Source of the DNA: an uncultured Jannaschia sp.
GTDB lineage: Bacteria > Pseudomonadota > Alphaproteobacteria > Rhodobacterales > Rhodobacteraceae
DNA length: 29,682 nucleotides
Assembly (NCBI GenBank): GCA_937916365.1
Contig: CALFSY010000023.1
Span: forward strand, 1-29,682
Direction: 5' to 3'
Shown: positions 8,041 to 16,663 of the stretch, one piece after another
How positions within the stretch are numbered: the stretch's first letter is position 1
Layout of the letters: each line of letters starts with the position of its first letter
Notes under the pieces: generated by a model
Seen by the model: the letters and a program-made list of their open reading frames with translations, nothing else
Told to the model about the DNA's origin: nothing
Databases searched by the model: none
Made by a program: the position numbers and the translations under genes

Positions 8041-8081
8041 TTGGCAGATTAGATTTGTTAAAGTCAAATAATCAATGCCAA
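8041..8081. promoter_or_regulatory. Bipartite 41-bp palindrome between DUF1285 and moxR; possible divergent promoters/operator
   Basis: Two nested inverted repeats share one centre (8061): TTGGCA (8041-8046) with TGCCAA (8076-8081), and ATTTG (8053-8057) with CAAAT (8065-8069). The outer arms resemble -35 boxes on both strands. Seventeen bases inside the left arm lies TCAAAT (8064-8069), and the mirror-image minus-strand hexamer is ACAAAT, so divergent overlapping promoters are possible. The exact symmetry also suits binding of a dimeric or tetrameric regulator. Confidence 0.4.
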
Positions 8082-8131
8082 ACTAACATCACATATCCGT
8101 CTCTAATACAAAACTCTACCGGAACATTCCT

Positions 8132-9139
8132 ATGCCTGAACCTGAACACCTTTTGCCCGAAATCGAATCGCTAAGCGCTAAATTAACCCAGGCGCGCGCG
8201 TCGATCGAACAGAAAATTATCGGGCAAGATCGGGTTGTCACCCTGGCTTTGGCTGCGATGTTGTCGGGGGGCCATGCACTGTTGATGGGATTGCCGGGGT
8301 TGGGCAAAACCCTTTTGGTGGATACGTTATCAACTGTGATGGGCCTATCGGCCAACCGCATCCAATTCACCCCCGACCTTATGCCAGCCGATATTTTGGG
8401 GGCAGAGGTTTTGGAAACCGCCCAGGATGGCACGCGCAGTTTTCGTTTTATCGAAGGCCCGATTTTTTGTCAGCTTTTGATGGCTGATGAAATAAACCGT
8501 GCCTCCCCCCGCACCCAATCGGCCCTATTACAGGCGATGCAGGAACATGAGGTCACGATTGCAGGCGATCATAAACCGTTGCCGCGTCCGTTCCATGTGC
8601 TGGCCACACAAAACCCGATTGAACAGGAAGGCACCTATCCCTTGCCTGAGGCACAGCTTGACCGATTTTTAGTTAAAATTGATGTTGATTATCCTGATCG
8701 TGATGCCGAACGCAGCATCCTGTTGGCCACGACGGGCGCCGACATATCGCAGGTTTATCCGGTATTTGATGGTGCGGCATTGATGACCGCCCAGTCCGTT
8801 CTGCGGCGTATGCCGGTGGGGCAGGCGGTGGTCGATGCGATCCTGGATGTGGTGCGCGCCTGTCGCCCTGATGATGCAAGTGCCCCTGACATCGTGCGCG
8901 ATGCGGTGGCATGGGGCCCCGGGCCGCGTGCGGCACAGGCCTTAATGCTAACCACCCGGGCGTGGGCGGTGTTGGACGGGCGGCTTGCCCCGTCGCCCGA
9001 TGATGTGGCCGCGTTGGCCCATCCAGTCTTAAGCCACCGCATGGCATTAACATTCGCCGCCCGCACTGATGGTATCGGGTTGGCCCAGGTGATCGACACT
9101 GTGGTTGAACGTGTCACGGGGATTGGATTGGCGGCGTGA
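8132..9139 (+). CDS. MoxR-family AAA+ ATPase
   Basis: Cytoplasmic AAA+ ATPase of the MoxR clade; members act as chaperone-like remodelling factors together with von Willebrand factor A proteins encoded beside them. The 335-residue product has Walker A GLPGLGKT (53-60), Walker B LLMADEINRA (D119-E120), sensor-1 region ATQNPIEQEGTYPLPEAQLDRFL and the C-terminal lid. The ATG at 8132 has only a weak site (CGGA). It is the first gene of the MoxR-DUF58-DUF4159-VWA set and overlaps the DUF58 gene by GTGA (9136-9139). The exact client is unknown. I assign no gene symbol because moxR names a different methanol-oxidation locus. Confidence 0.93.
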   Translation: MPEPEHLLPEIESLSAKLTQARASIEQKIIGQDRVVTLALAAMLSGGHALLMGLPGLGKTLLVDTLSTVMGLSANRIQFTPDLMPADILGAEVLETAQDGTRSFRFIEGPIFCQLLMADEINRASPRTQSALLQAMQEHEVTIAGDHKPLPRPFHVLATQNPIEQEGTYPLPEAQLDRFLVKIDVDYPDRDAERSILLATTGADISQVYPVFDGAALMTAQSVLRRMPVGQAVVDAILDVVRACRPDDASAPDIVRDAVAWGPGPRAAQALMLTTRAWAVLDGRLAPSPDDVAALAHPVLSHRMALTFAARTDGIGLAQVIDTVVERVTGIGLAA

Positions 9140-10041
9140 TTGTGCCCGATACCACGCACCCTACCGCCGATACCCTGCGATCCCGTGCCGAGGATGCGGC
9201 GATTGGTTTGCCCGCGTTGATGGCCGATGCGCACAATCTTGCCGCAACGCAACTATTGGGGGTGCATGGGCGTAAACGCACGGGCACAGGGGATGAATTT
9301 TGGGAATATCATTCCGCGCGCCCCGGTGATGCCTACCAAAGTATTGATTGGCGGCGTTCGGCGCGGGCAGACGAACATTTCGTGCGACGCACCGAATGGC
9401 AGGCCGCGCAATCGGTGATGATCGGGGTTGATGCCGCCGCATCTATGGATTTCACGGGCCATAAAAACCGCCCCCCTAAACGATACCGCGCACAAACGTT
9501 GGCCATGGCCATTGCAATCCTGGCCATACGTGGCGGCGAACGTGTGGGCCTCACACAGTTGAGCGAACCACCCCGTGGCGGCAAGGCACAACTGGTGCGC
9601 CTAGCGGCGGCTTTGTTAGAACCGGTCGACGGCAGCGATTACGGCACACACAAACCCAAAAGTTTGCCCATGGGCAGCAGGGCCATCATTTTATCTGATT
9701 TTTTGGGCAATCCTGCCCATATTGAGAATGTTTTGGGCCAAGCCGCAGACCGCGGGGTAAAAGGGGCCTTGGTCCAAGTGTTGGACCCCGATGAAGAGGA
9801 ATTTCCCTATACCGGGCGCACCATTTTTACATCTATGGCTGAAACCATGCGCTTTGAAACGCGCAAGGCAAAATCCCTACGCACCGCATATGTGGATCGT
9901 TTGGCCGCGCGCAAAGATCGCCTTCGCACCGCTGCACGCCGCACGGGATGGCAATATCGGTGCCACCATACCGATCAGCCCCCCGCCCCGATTTTGATGT
10001 GGATATACCAAACCCTGGAAAAGGGGCGTGGCGGATGGTGA
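9136..10041 (+). CDS. DUF58 domain protein (VWA-like partner of MoxR)
   Basis: A 301-residue protein without a clear membrane segment. It has the DUF58 core: GVHGRKRTGTGDEFWEYHSARPGDAYQSIDWRRSAR, then a VWA-like Rossmann part beginning VMIGVDAAASM. The metal-site motif is D99-x-A-x-S103 where a canonical MIDAS would be DxSxS, so metal binding may be weakened. DUF58 proteins are standard companions of MoxR ATPases. The start is a GTG whose GTGA overlaps the moxR stop, giving tight translational coupling. Downstream, 91 bases separate it from the DUF4159 gene; I see no terminator or small gene there. Confidence 0.92.
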   Translation: MIVPDTTHPTADTLRSRAEDAAIGLPALMADAHNLAATQLLGVHGRKRTGTGDEFWEYHSARPGDAYQSIDWRRSARADEHFVRRTEWQAAQSVMIGVDAAASMDFTGHKNRPPKRYRAQTLAMAIAILAIRGGERVGLTQLSEPPRGGKAQLVRLAAALLEPVDGSDYGTHKPKSLPMGSRAIILSDFLGNPAHIENVLGQAADRGVKGALVQVLDPDEEEFPYTGRTIFTSMAETMRFETRKAKSLRTAYVDRLAARKDRLRTAARRTGWQYRCHHTDQPPAPILMWIYQTLEKGRGGW

Positions 10042-10132
10042 TGATCCCCTCAAGCGTGGACACGCGGCAAGCATGCCTTTGGGTATTTTCCGGTCTGATT
10101 GATCCCGCGCTTAAAATCCACAGGCGGCAGCG

Positions 10133-12910
10133 ATGATACCATCTATTGCGTTCATATCACCGTGGCTATTGTTGGGGATATTGGCCTTGCCGGTGTTGTG
10201 GTGGTTACTGCGTGCGGTGCCCCCCGCCCCAATCCAACGCCGGTTCCCTGGTGTGGCCTTGCTCTTGGGGCTAGCGGACCCCGAGGCGGAGGTTGACAAA
10301 ACGCCATGGTGGCTTTTGCTGTTGCGTATGGTCGCGGTTGGGGCCGCCATCATTGGGTTTGCCGGCCCTGTCCTAAACCCCCAAGACGCGCGCACGGGGC
10401 AGGGGCCTTTGTTAATACTTATGGATGGATCGTGGGCCTCGGCCCGCGATTGGGATGCGCGCATTGATCGGGTAGAATTGTTATTGGCCGAGGCAGGCCG
10501 CACCGGTCGCCCTGTGGCGTTGGTGCAACTTACCGATATGCCTGGTGGGGATGATTTGGTGTTGCAATCGGCCCGTGACATCGCGGCAGGGGTGCCGTCG
10601 TTGACCCCCGCACCCCATGCGCCAGATTTTACCGTCATTGCGGAATGGGCACGCACGTTACCCCAACCGTTGGAAACGTTTTGGATGTCCGATGGCGTCG
10701 ATCATCCACACCGCGCTGCGTTGGCCGAGGCATTGGCGACCCATGGGCCCGTTCGCGTGTTTGAGGGAATACAAAACCTTATCGTTTTGCATCCCCCCCG
10801 TTTTGAAGAAGGCGACATTCGCCTGCGTCTCAGCCGCCTTAGCGGTGGGCCACCTGTGGATATAGGGGTTATTGCCCATGGTCTGGACCCCGCCGGTCAG
10901 CCGCGCGATTTGGCCCGCGCTGAGGCATATTTTGATGCAGGCGAAAATATGGCCGAGGTTCAATTCGATTTGCCGCCGGAATTAGGCAATCGCATTACGC
11001 GATTTTATGTGGACGGCCCGCGCGGCGCCGGCGGTGTGGCGTTGACCGATGACGCGCTGCAACGCCGTCAAGTGGCACTGGTTGCCGCACGATCGGGGGA
11101 TGAAACACAGGCGCTTTTGTCGCCCTTACATTATTTGCGGCAGGCTTTGGCGCCTACGGCGGACCTTATCGAAGGCGCGTTGTCTGATATGGTGTTGGCA
11201 AATCCCGATGCATTGATTTTGGCCGATGTTGCCACGCTGGCCCCGGAAGAGGAACAAAACCTTATCCAATGGGTTGAAAATGGGGGCCTTTTGATGCGGT
11301 TTGCGGGGCCTAGGATGGCCGCATCGGATATTGCGCGCGATGCGCCCGGCCCTTTGATGCCCGTGCGCTTGCGTGCCGGTGGGCGCAGCATTGGTGGCGC
11401 GATGTCGTGGGGTGATCCCCGCGCATTGCGGCCGTTTCCCGATACGTCCCCGTTTTTCGGATTAGACATTCCTGATGATGTGGCGATCACGGCCCAAGTT
11501 ATCGCACAGCCCGACCCAACACTGGCCGAACGCACCATTGCATCGCTAACCGATGGCACGCCTTTGGTCACGCGGGCCGCGTTGGGCCGAGGCTCAGTGG
11601 TTTTGTTTCATGTCACCGCAAACACCGAATGGTCATCGCTGCCGCTGTCTGGTTTGTTTGTGCAAATGTTGGAACGGTTGGCCATTTCAACCCGCCCGGC
11701 GGTGTTAGATGCGATGGATTTGGCCGGCACAATATGGACGCCGGATCAAGTATTAGATGGATTCGGTGTTTTGCGTGACGGGGGAATGCGCCCAGGCGTT
11801 GCAGGGGACGATTTGATCCAGGCGGCGTTGTCCGCCGATATACCACCCGGGCTGTATTCGGGGCCTGACCGGCGATTGGCACGCAATGTCATCGGGCCTG
11901 ACACACAGCTTATGCCTGCGGTGTGGGCGGCGGCGATTTCGGTTGAAGGATTGGTGACAATCGCACCGCGCAATTTGATGGGGGCGTTTTTGGCGGCCTC
12001 TTTGATCCTTATTTTGATTGATACGCTTGCCGCATTGTGGCTTGGCGGGCGTTTGCCGCGTTTCGCGCGTGGGGCGACGGCGGTTTTTTTGACCCTGGCC
12101 ATTCTGGGTGATCCTGCCCCCGTTATGGGGCAAACATCCACAGATCTCACATCGGACCAGATCGCCCGTCTTGCCACATCTGAGGTTACGTTGGCCTATG
12201 TCATCACGGGTGATCCCGATTTGGATGACCGCAGCCACGCGGGCCTACAGGGTTTATCCATCACATTGTTACAACGCACCTCGGTAGAACCCGCGCCGCC
12301 CATGGGGGTTAACCTGGAAACCGATGAATTGGCATTTTACCCGATGTTGTATTGGCCGGTTTCCCCCAACCAACCGTTGCCATCGTTGGCGGCGTATTCT
12401 CGGTTAAACACCTATCTGCGGTCTGGGGGCATGATCGTCTTTGATACGCGCGACGCAGACATCGGCGAATTTGGATCAGGCACACCCGAAGGGCGCCGTT
12501 TGCGCACGCTGGCTGCGCCGCTTGATATTCCGCCGCTAGAACCCATTCCACCGGATCATGTATTAACGCGCGCCTTTTACCTTTTGCAGGATTATCCCGG
12601 CCGTCACATGGGCCGCGATGTGTGGGTTGAGGCCGCCCCACCCGACGCCGAACAGATCGAAGGCATTCCATTTCGCAATCTAAATGATGGGGTCACGCCG
12701 GTGTTAATTGGGGGCAATGATTGGGCCACCGCCTGGGCGCAGGATGATTTTGGTCGCCCGCTTTATCCCATAGGCAGTGGGTCCGCCGGGCAACGCCAGC
12801 GCGAGATTGCGCTGCGTTTTGGGGTGAACTTGGTGATTCATGTTTTATCGGGAAACTACAAATCCGATCAAGTTCATGTGCCTGCACTTTTGGAACGATT
12901 GGGGCAGTAG
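10133..12910 (+). CDS. Membrane protein with BatA-like N-terminus, VWA-like region and C-terminal DUF4159
   Basis: A 925-residue inner-membrane protein. Two N-terminal helices (about 8-26 and 57-81) match the BatA/aerotolerance regulator N-terminal domain. A VWA-like segment follows with D98-G-S-W-A, a partly degenerate MIDAS. Two more hydrophobic segments (about 613-637 and 646-660) precede the DUF4159 domain (about 686-925), marked by LAYVITGDPDLDD, ELAFYPMLYWPVS and LRSGGMIVFDTRDAD. DUF4159 resembles a glutamine-amidotransferase-like fold of unknown activity. Start ATG 10133 is the first possible in frame after a TAA at 10112, with AGG upstream. The third gene of the MoxR operon, it is followed 11 bases later by the next one. 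Function is unproven; a role in envelope protein maturation is inference. Confidence 0.92.
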   Translation: MIPSIAFISPWLLLGILALPVLWWLLRAVPPAPIQRRFPGVALLLGLADPEAEVDKTPWWLLLLRMVAVGAAIIGFAGPVLNPQDARTGQGPLLILMDGSWASARDWDARIDRVELLLAEAGRTGRPVALVQLTDMPGGDDLVLQSARDIAAGVPSLTPAPHAPDFTVIAEWARTLPQPLETFWMSDGVDHPHRAALAEALATHGPVRVFEGIQNLIVLHPPRFEEGDIRLRLSRLSGGPPVDIGVIAHGLDPAGQPRDLARAEAYFDAGENMAEVQFDLPPELGNRITRFYVDGPRGAGGVALTDDALQRRQVALVAARSGDETQALLSPLHYLRQALAPTADLIEGALSDMVLANPDALILADVATLAPEEEQNLIQWVENGGLLMRFAGPRMAASDIARDAPGPLMPVRLRAGGRSIGGAMSWGDPRALRPFPDTSPFFGLDIPDDVAITAQVIAQPDPTLAERTIASLTDGTPLVTRAALGRGSVVLFHVTANTEWSSLPLSGLFVQMLERLAISTRPAVLDAMDLAGTIWTPDQVLDGFGVLRDGGMRPGVAGDDLIQAALSADIPPGLYSGPDRRLARNVIGPDTQLMPAVWAAAISVEGLVTIAPRNLMGAFLAASLILILIDTLAALWLGGRLPRFARGATAVFLTLAILGDPAPVMGQTSTDLTSDQIARLATSEVTLAYVITGDPDLDDRSHAGLQGLSITLLQRTSVEPAPPMGVNLETDELAFYPMLYWPVSPNQPLPSLAAYSRLNTYLRSGGMIVFDTRDADIGEFGSGTPEGRRLRTLAAPLDIPPLEPIPPDHVLTRAFYLLQDYPGRHMGRDVWVEAAPPDAEQIEGIPFRNLNDGVTPVLIGGNDWATAWAQDDFGRPLYPIGSGSAGQRQREIALRFGVNLVIHVLSGNYKSDQVHVPALLERLGQ

Positions 12911-12921
12911 GAGCCATAAAA

Positions 12922-14988
12922 ATGGTACAATCAATCTTATTCGATCCCTTACTGCCTTGGCCCACACTGTTTGCATTGGGGGTAGGCATGGCGGCGATGA
13001 CGGCCCTGGCCCTGTGGCGTGGGCTGGCAGGGTGGGGGTATCGTTTGCTGGCGATGGCCGCGCTTTTTGCTGCGCTGCTTAACCCATCGCTACACTCAGA
13101 AACACAAGATCCGTTAAGCGATATTGTGGTCTTGGTTGTTGATAATAGCGCCAGCCAACAAATTACAAACCGCCCCCCCCAAACGACCCAGGCCGTTGCG
13201 CAGCTTGAGGCCGAAATCACCGCGTTGGGCATGGATATGCGGATGGTGGACGTGACCGATGCACCGGACAATGGCGGCACATTGTTGATGCAGGCGTTAT
13301 CGCAAGCGATGGCCGAAACCCCGCAGGCGCGGGTTGCCGGTGCGATATTTGTGACCGATGGGCAACTGCATGATGCAGAGCTTGCGCCCGCCATGCCCGC
13401 GCCGGTTCACGTGCTTTTGACAGGTCAAAGCGACGATTGGGATCGGCGTTTGGTGATCGAAACCGCGCCGGCTTTTGCTATCATCGACGAAGAAATTCGT
13501 CTAACCCTGCGCATAGAAGACCAAGGCGCCGTTCCGTCGGCACTTGCCGGGCAGGCGGAAATCACGATTTCGGTTGATGGTAACCCAGGTCGAACATTTC
13601 AAGTGCCGGTGGGCGAGTCGTTGGAATTGCCGTTAACGTTGACTCACGCGGGCCGCAACGTCATTCAATTCAATGTGCCAGAGGCCGCAGGGGAACTAAC
13701 CGCACGCAACAACGCGGCGGTAGTGCAAATCAATGGCGTGCGTGATCGGTTGCGCGTATTGTTGGTGTCCGGCGAACCGCACGCAGGCCAACGCACATGG
13801 CGCAATCTTTTGAAATCCGACGCATCGGTCGATTTGGTGCATTTCACCATTTTGCGGCCGCCCGATCGGCAAGACAACGTGCCCGTGACCGAACTGTCGT
13901 TGATCGCATTTCCCACACGTGAACTGTTTATGGAGGCGGTCGATGAATTCGACCTAATTATATTCGACCGGTATCAACGGCGCGGTATTTTACCCATGCT
14001 TTATATCGACAATATCCGCCGATATGTTGAAGATGGTGGTGCCCTGCTGGTTGCGGCGGGGCCTGATTTTGCCTCTGCGGCGTCGCTTTATCATACGCCA
14101 TTGGCCAGTATCTTGCCGGGCCGTCCAACCGCACGGGTAATCGAAAATCCGTTTTTGCCACAGATTTCCGATTTAGGTGCCCGCCATCCCGTTACATCAG
14201 GGTTAGAACAGGACCATCCCCCGCCCCCCGAATCCAATGCACCATGGGGCAGATGGTTTCGCCAGATCGAATTAAGGCCCGAACGCGGGCATACTGTTAT
14301 GACCGGGGCCGATGATGCGCCGTTATTGATGCTAGACCGTGTGGGACAAGGGCGCGTGGCCCTGTTGGCATCAGATCACGCCTGGCTGTGGGACCGCGGG
14401 GTCGAAGGTGGCGGCCCGCAACTGGCCCTTTTGCGCCGCTTGGCCCATTGGATGATGGGCGAACCCGATCTTGAAGAAGAGGCATTGAACGTTGATGTGC
14501 AGGGTCAAACGATTTTTGTCACCCGCCAAACATTGGCCGATACTGTAGATGTTTTAACCGTGACTGCACCTGATGGCACGCAAACCAAAGTCACGTTGCA
14601 AGAAACCGCCCCCGGTCGTTTCACCGCACAAATTGAAGGAATAGATCAGGGGCTTTATCGCCTGGCCGAGGGGGATCATGAGGTTGTCGTTGCCCTGGGC
14701 CCTGCCGCCCCCCGTGAATTTGAAGAAACCATTGCATCGAGTGACCGATTGACCCCCATTGTTGATGCAACGTCCGGTGGGATTTTTCGCCTTGAAGATG
14801 GAGTGCCCGATATTCGCCGCGTGGCCGAGGGAAGGGTGGCCTCTGGCCGTGGTTGGATTGGGCTAACCGAAAGACAGGCGCATTTAACCACCAATGTGGC
14901 GGTTACCCCGTTCATTGCCGCGTGGTTGTTTTTGATTTTGGCCACAGGCTTTATCGTGGCCGCATGGCTGCGCGAAGGTCGGCGGTAG
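12922..14988 (+). CDS. Membrane protein with VWA-type MIDAS and glutamine-amidotransferase-like domain
   Basis: A 688-residue protein with two N-terminal helices (about 13-31 and 37-56), a large soluble domain and one C-terminal helix (about 662-682) followed by a basic tail. Just after helix 2 is VVLVVDNSASQ, an intact MIDAS DxSxS (D74, S76, S78), with FVTDG near residue 145 as in VWA domains. A segment from about 275 (RLRVLLVSGEPHAGQRTW) to 505 looks like a class I glutamine-amidotransferase fold, but the strand-turn VAAGPD lacks the nucleophilic Cys, so it is probably non-catalytic. The ATG has GGAG nine bases upstream. It closes the MoxR operon, with its likely partners being the DUF4159 protein and MoxR. 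The 112-base gap after it shows no convincing terminator. Confidence 0.9.
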   Translation: MVQSILFDPLLPWPTLFALGVGMAAMTALALWRGLAGWGYRLLAMAALFAALLNPSLHSETQDPLSDIVVLVVDNSASQQITNRPPQTTQAVAQLEAEITALGMDMRMVDVTDAPDNGGTLLMQALSQAMAETPQARVAGAIFVTDGQLHDAELAPAMPAPVHVLLTGQSDDWDRRLVIETAPAFAIIDEEIRLTLRIEDQGAVPSALAGQAEITISVDGNPGRTFQVPVGESLELPLTLTHAGRNVIQFNVPEAAGELTARNNAAVVQINGVRDRLRVLLVSGEPHAGQRTWRNLLKSDASVDLVHFTILRPPDRQDNVPVTELSLIAFPTRELFMEAVDEFDLIIFDRYQRRGILPMLYIDNIRRYVEDGGALLVAAGPDFASAASLYHTPLASILPGRPTARVIENPFLPQISDLGARHPVTSGLEQDHPPPPESNAPWGRWFRQIELRPERGHTVMTGADDAPLLMLDRVGQGRVALLASDHAWLWDRGVEGGGPQLALLRRLAHWMMGEPDLEEEALNVDVQGQTIFVTRQTLADTVDVLTVTAPDGTQTKVTLQETAPGRFTAQIEGIDQGLYRLAEGDHEVVVALGPAAPREFEETIASSDRLTPIVDATSGGIFRLEDGVPDIRRVAEGRVASGRGWIGLTERQAHLTTNVAVTPFIAAWLFLILATGFIVAAWLREGRR

Positions 14989-15100
14989 GAAAGGAAAAAA
15001 TCCCAAAGATTTATATCAGACAAGAATTTATTTCTAATATCTGGTATTCGTGCGGGTTTATCATTTTCAAACGGCACGTAGCTGGCTAAATACATTAACC

Positions 15101-16657
15101 ATGTTTGAAGTATCACGGCCCGAAAGTCTATCGCGCATCCATACAGTCACATTTGAAGGATTAGAAGCTCGGCGCGTCGAGGTGCAATGCGCCGTTACCG
15201 CCGGATTGCCGAATTTCGCCATTGTGGGATTGCCAAACAAAGCGGTGTCTGAAGCGCGCGATCGTGTGCGCACGGCGCTACAGGCGATGGCCATCGCGCT
15301 CCCCTCAAAACGTATTACGATTAACCTTTCGCCTGCGGATTTATTGAAAGAAGGGTCGCATTTCGATTTACCGATTGCGCTGGCGTTATTGGCGGCGTTG
15401 GGAATTGTGCCCAAAGATCGTGCAGACGGGGCTATGGCATTGGGTGAATTGTCGCTTGACGGGCGTCTTGTGCCGATCATTGGCGCCTTACCGGCGGCCC
15501 TTGCCGCAGGCGAAGATGACCGCGTGCTGCTTTGCCCCCTTGCTTGTGGGCCAGAGGCCGCCTGGGTGGGGGCGACACCCGTTTTTGCGGCGCGCAATTT
15601 GGGCGAATTGATTGCACATTTAACCGATCAAACCCCGATTGAACCTGCGATGCCCGGGGAAATCGTTTCTGAGCCTAATCTGAAATGCCTATCGGATGTG
15701 CGCGGTCAGGAACGTGCGAAACGCGCGCTCGAAATCGCGGCGGCGGGGCGGCATCATCTGCTTATGGTTGGTAGCCCTGGATCGGGCAAATCCATGCTTG
15801 CGGCGCGTTTGCCGGGGCTTTTGCCGCCCCTTTCGGCGGCGGAGGCATTAGAAACCTCAATGATCCATTCTTTGGCGGGATTATTGGATGGGGGCGGTAT
15901 TTCGCGCACGCGCCCTTACCGTGCGCCCCACCATACGGCATCGCGGGCGGCCATTGTTGGGGGCGGGCGCGGGGCGGCAAAACCTGGTGAAATTAGTTTG
16001 GCCCACAATGGCGTTTTATTTCTGGATGAATTTCCCGAATATCAACGCGATATTTTAGAATCTTTGCGCCAACCCATTGAAACGGGCGATGTGCTGTTGT
16101 CGCGCGCAAATGCGCATGTGACATATCCGTGCCGGTTTTTGTTGATTGCAGCGGCCAATCCGTGCCGTTGTGGCCATCTTTATGATGCGGGCCAAGCGTG
16201 CGGCAGGGCGCCTTTGTGCGGGGCGGATTATATGGCAAAAATTTCAGGCCCATTAATGGATCGGTTTGATGTGCGGCTTGAGGTGCCGCCGGTGGCTTAT
16301 GCCGATTTGGATTTGCCGGCCACGGGCGAAAAAAGCACACAGGTCGCGGCCCGCGTTGCCGCCGCACGCGCAATACAAACCGAACGATTTGCCGCCCTTG
16401 GTGTGCCTGCCCGTGTCAATGCCGATGCCGAAGGTGCGTTGTTGGATGAAGTCGCCACGCCAGATACAGGGGGCAAAACGATGCTTAGCAAAGCCGCCGA
16501 AAAGATCAGGCTGACCGCGCGGGGTTATCACCGGGTCTTGCGTTTGGCACGCACCATTGCCGATCTTGATGGGGTCGATACCATAAGCACACCGCATGTT
16601 GCAGAGGCGTTGGGGTATCGCCTTATCGCCGGGACCAGCGCGCATACCGCGCAGTAG
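15101..16657 (+). CDS. comM: YifB/ComM family Mg-chelatase-like AAA+ ATPase
   Basis: Hexameric AAA+ helicase-like protein; ComM aids branch migration of incoming DNA during natural transformation, and the family is widespread also in non-competent bacteria. The 518-residue product has the N-terminal ChlI-type domain (VEVQCAVTAGLPNFAIVGLPNKAVSEARDRVR), Walker A GSPGSGKS (from G224), Walker B VLFLDEFPE (D309-E310), and the NPCRCG cysteine cluster before the arginine-finger region GPLMDRFD. ATG 15101 is chosen over 15050 because it places the TFEGLEARRVEVQ domain near the N-terminus, though it lacks a clear Shine-Dalgarno. Its stop is only six bases from the convergent gshB stop. Confidence 0.93.
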   Translation: MFEVSRPESLSRIHTVTFEGLEARRVEVQCAVTAGLPNFAIVGLPNKAVSEARDRVRTALQAMAIALPSKRITINLSPADLLKEGSHFDLPIALALLAALGIVPKDRADGAMALGELSLDGRLVPIIGALPAALAAGEDDRVLLCPLACGPEAAWVGATPVFAARNLGELIAHLTDQTPIEPAMPGEIVSEPNLKCLSDVRGQERAKRALEIAAAGRHHLLMVGSPGSGKSMLAARLPGLLPPLSAAEALETSMIHSLAGLLDGGGISRTRPYRAPHHTASRAAIVGGGRGAAKPGEISLAHNGVLFLDEFPEYQRDILESLRQPIETGDVLLSRANAHVTYPCRFLLIAAANPCRCGHLYDAGQACGRAPLCGADYMAKISGPLMDRFDVRLEVPPVAYADLDLPATGEKSTQVAARVAAARAIQTERFAALGVPARVNADAEGALLDEVATPDTGGKTMLSKAAEKIRLTARGYHRVLRLARTIADLDGVDTISTPHVAEALGYRLIAGTSAHTAQ

Positions 16658-16663
16658 ATGATG

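Noticed and set aside
15049..15078. Imperfect inverted repeat (CGTGC...GCACG) before comM as a terminator of the VWA operon
   Set aside because: The stem is broken after five pairs and no T run follows, so I do not call it.
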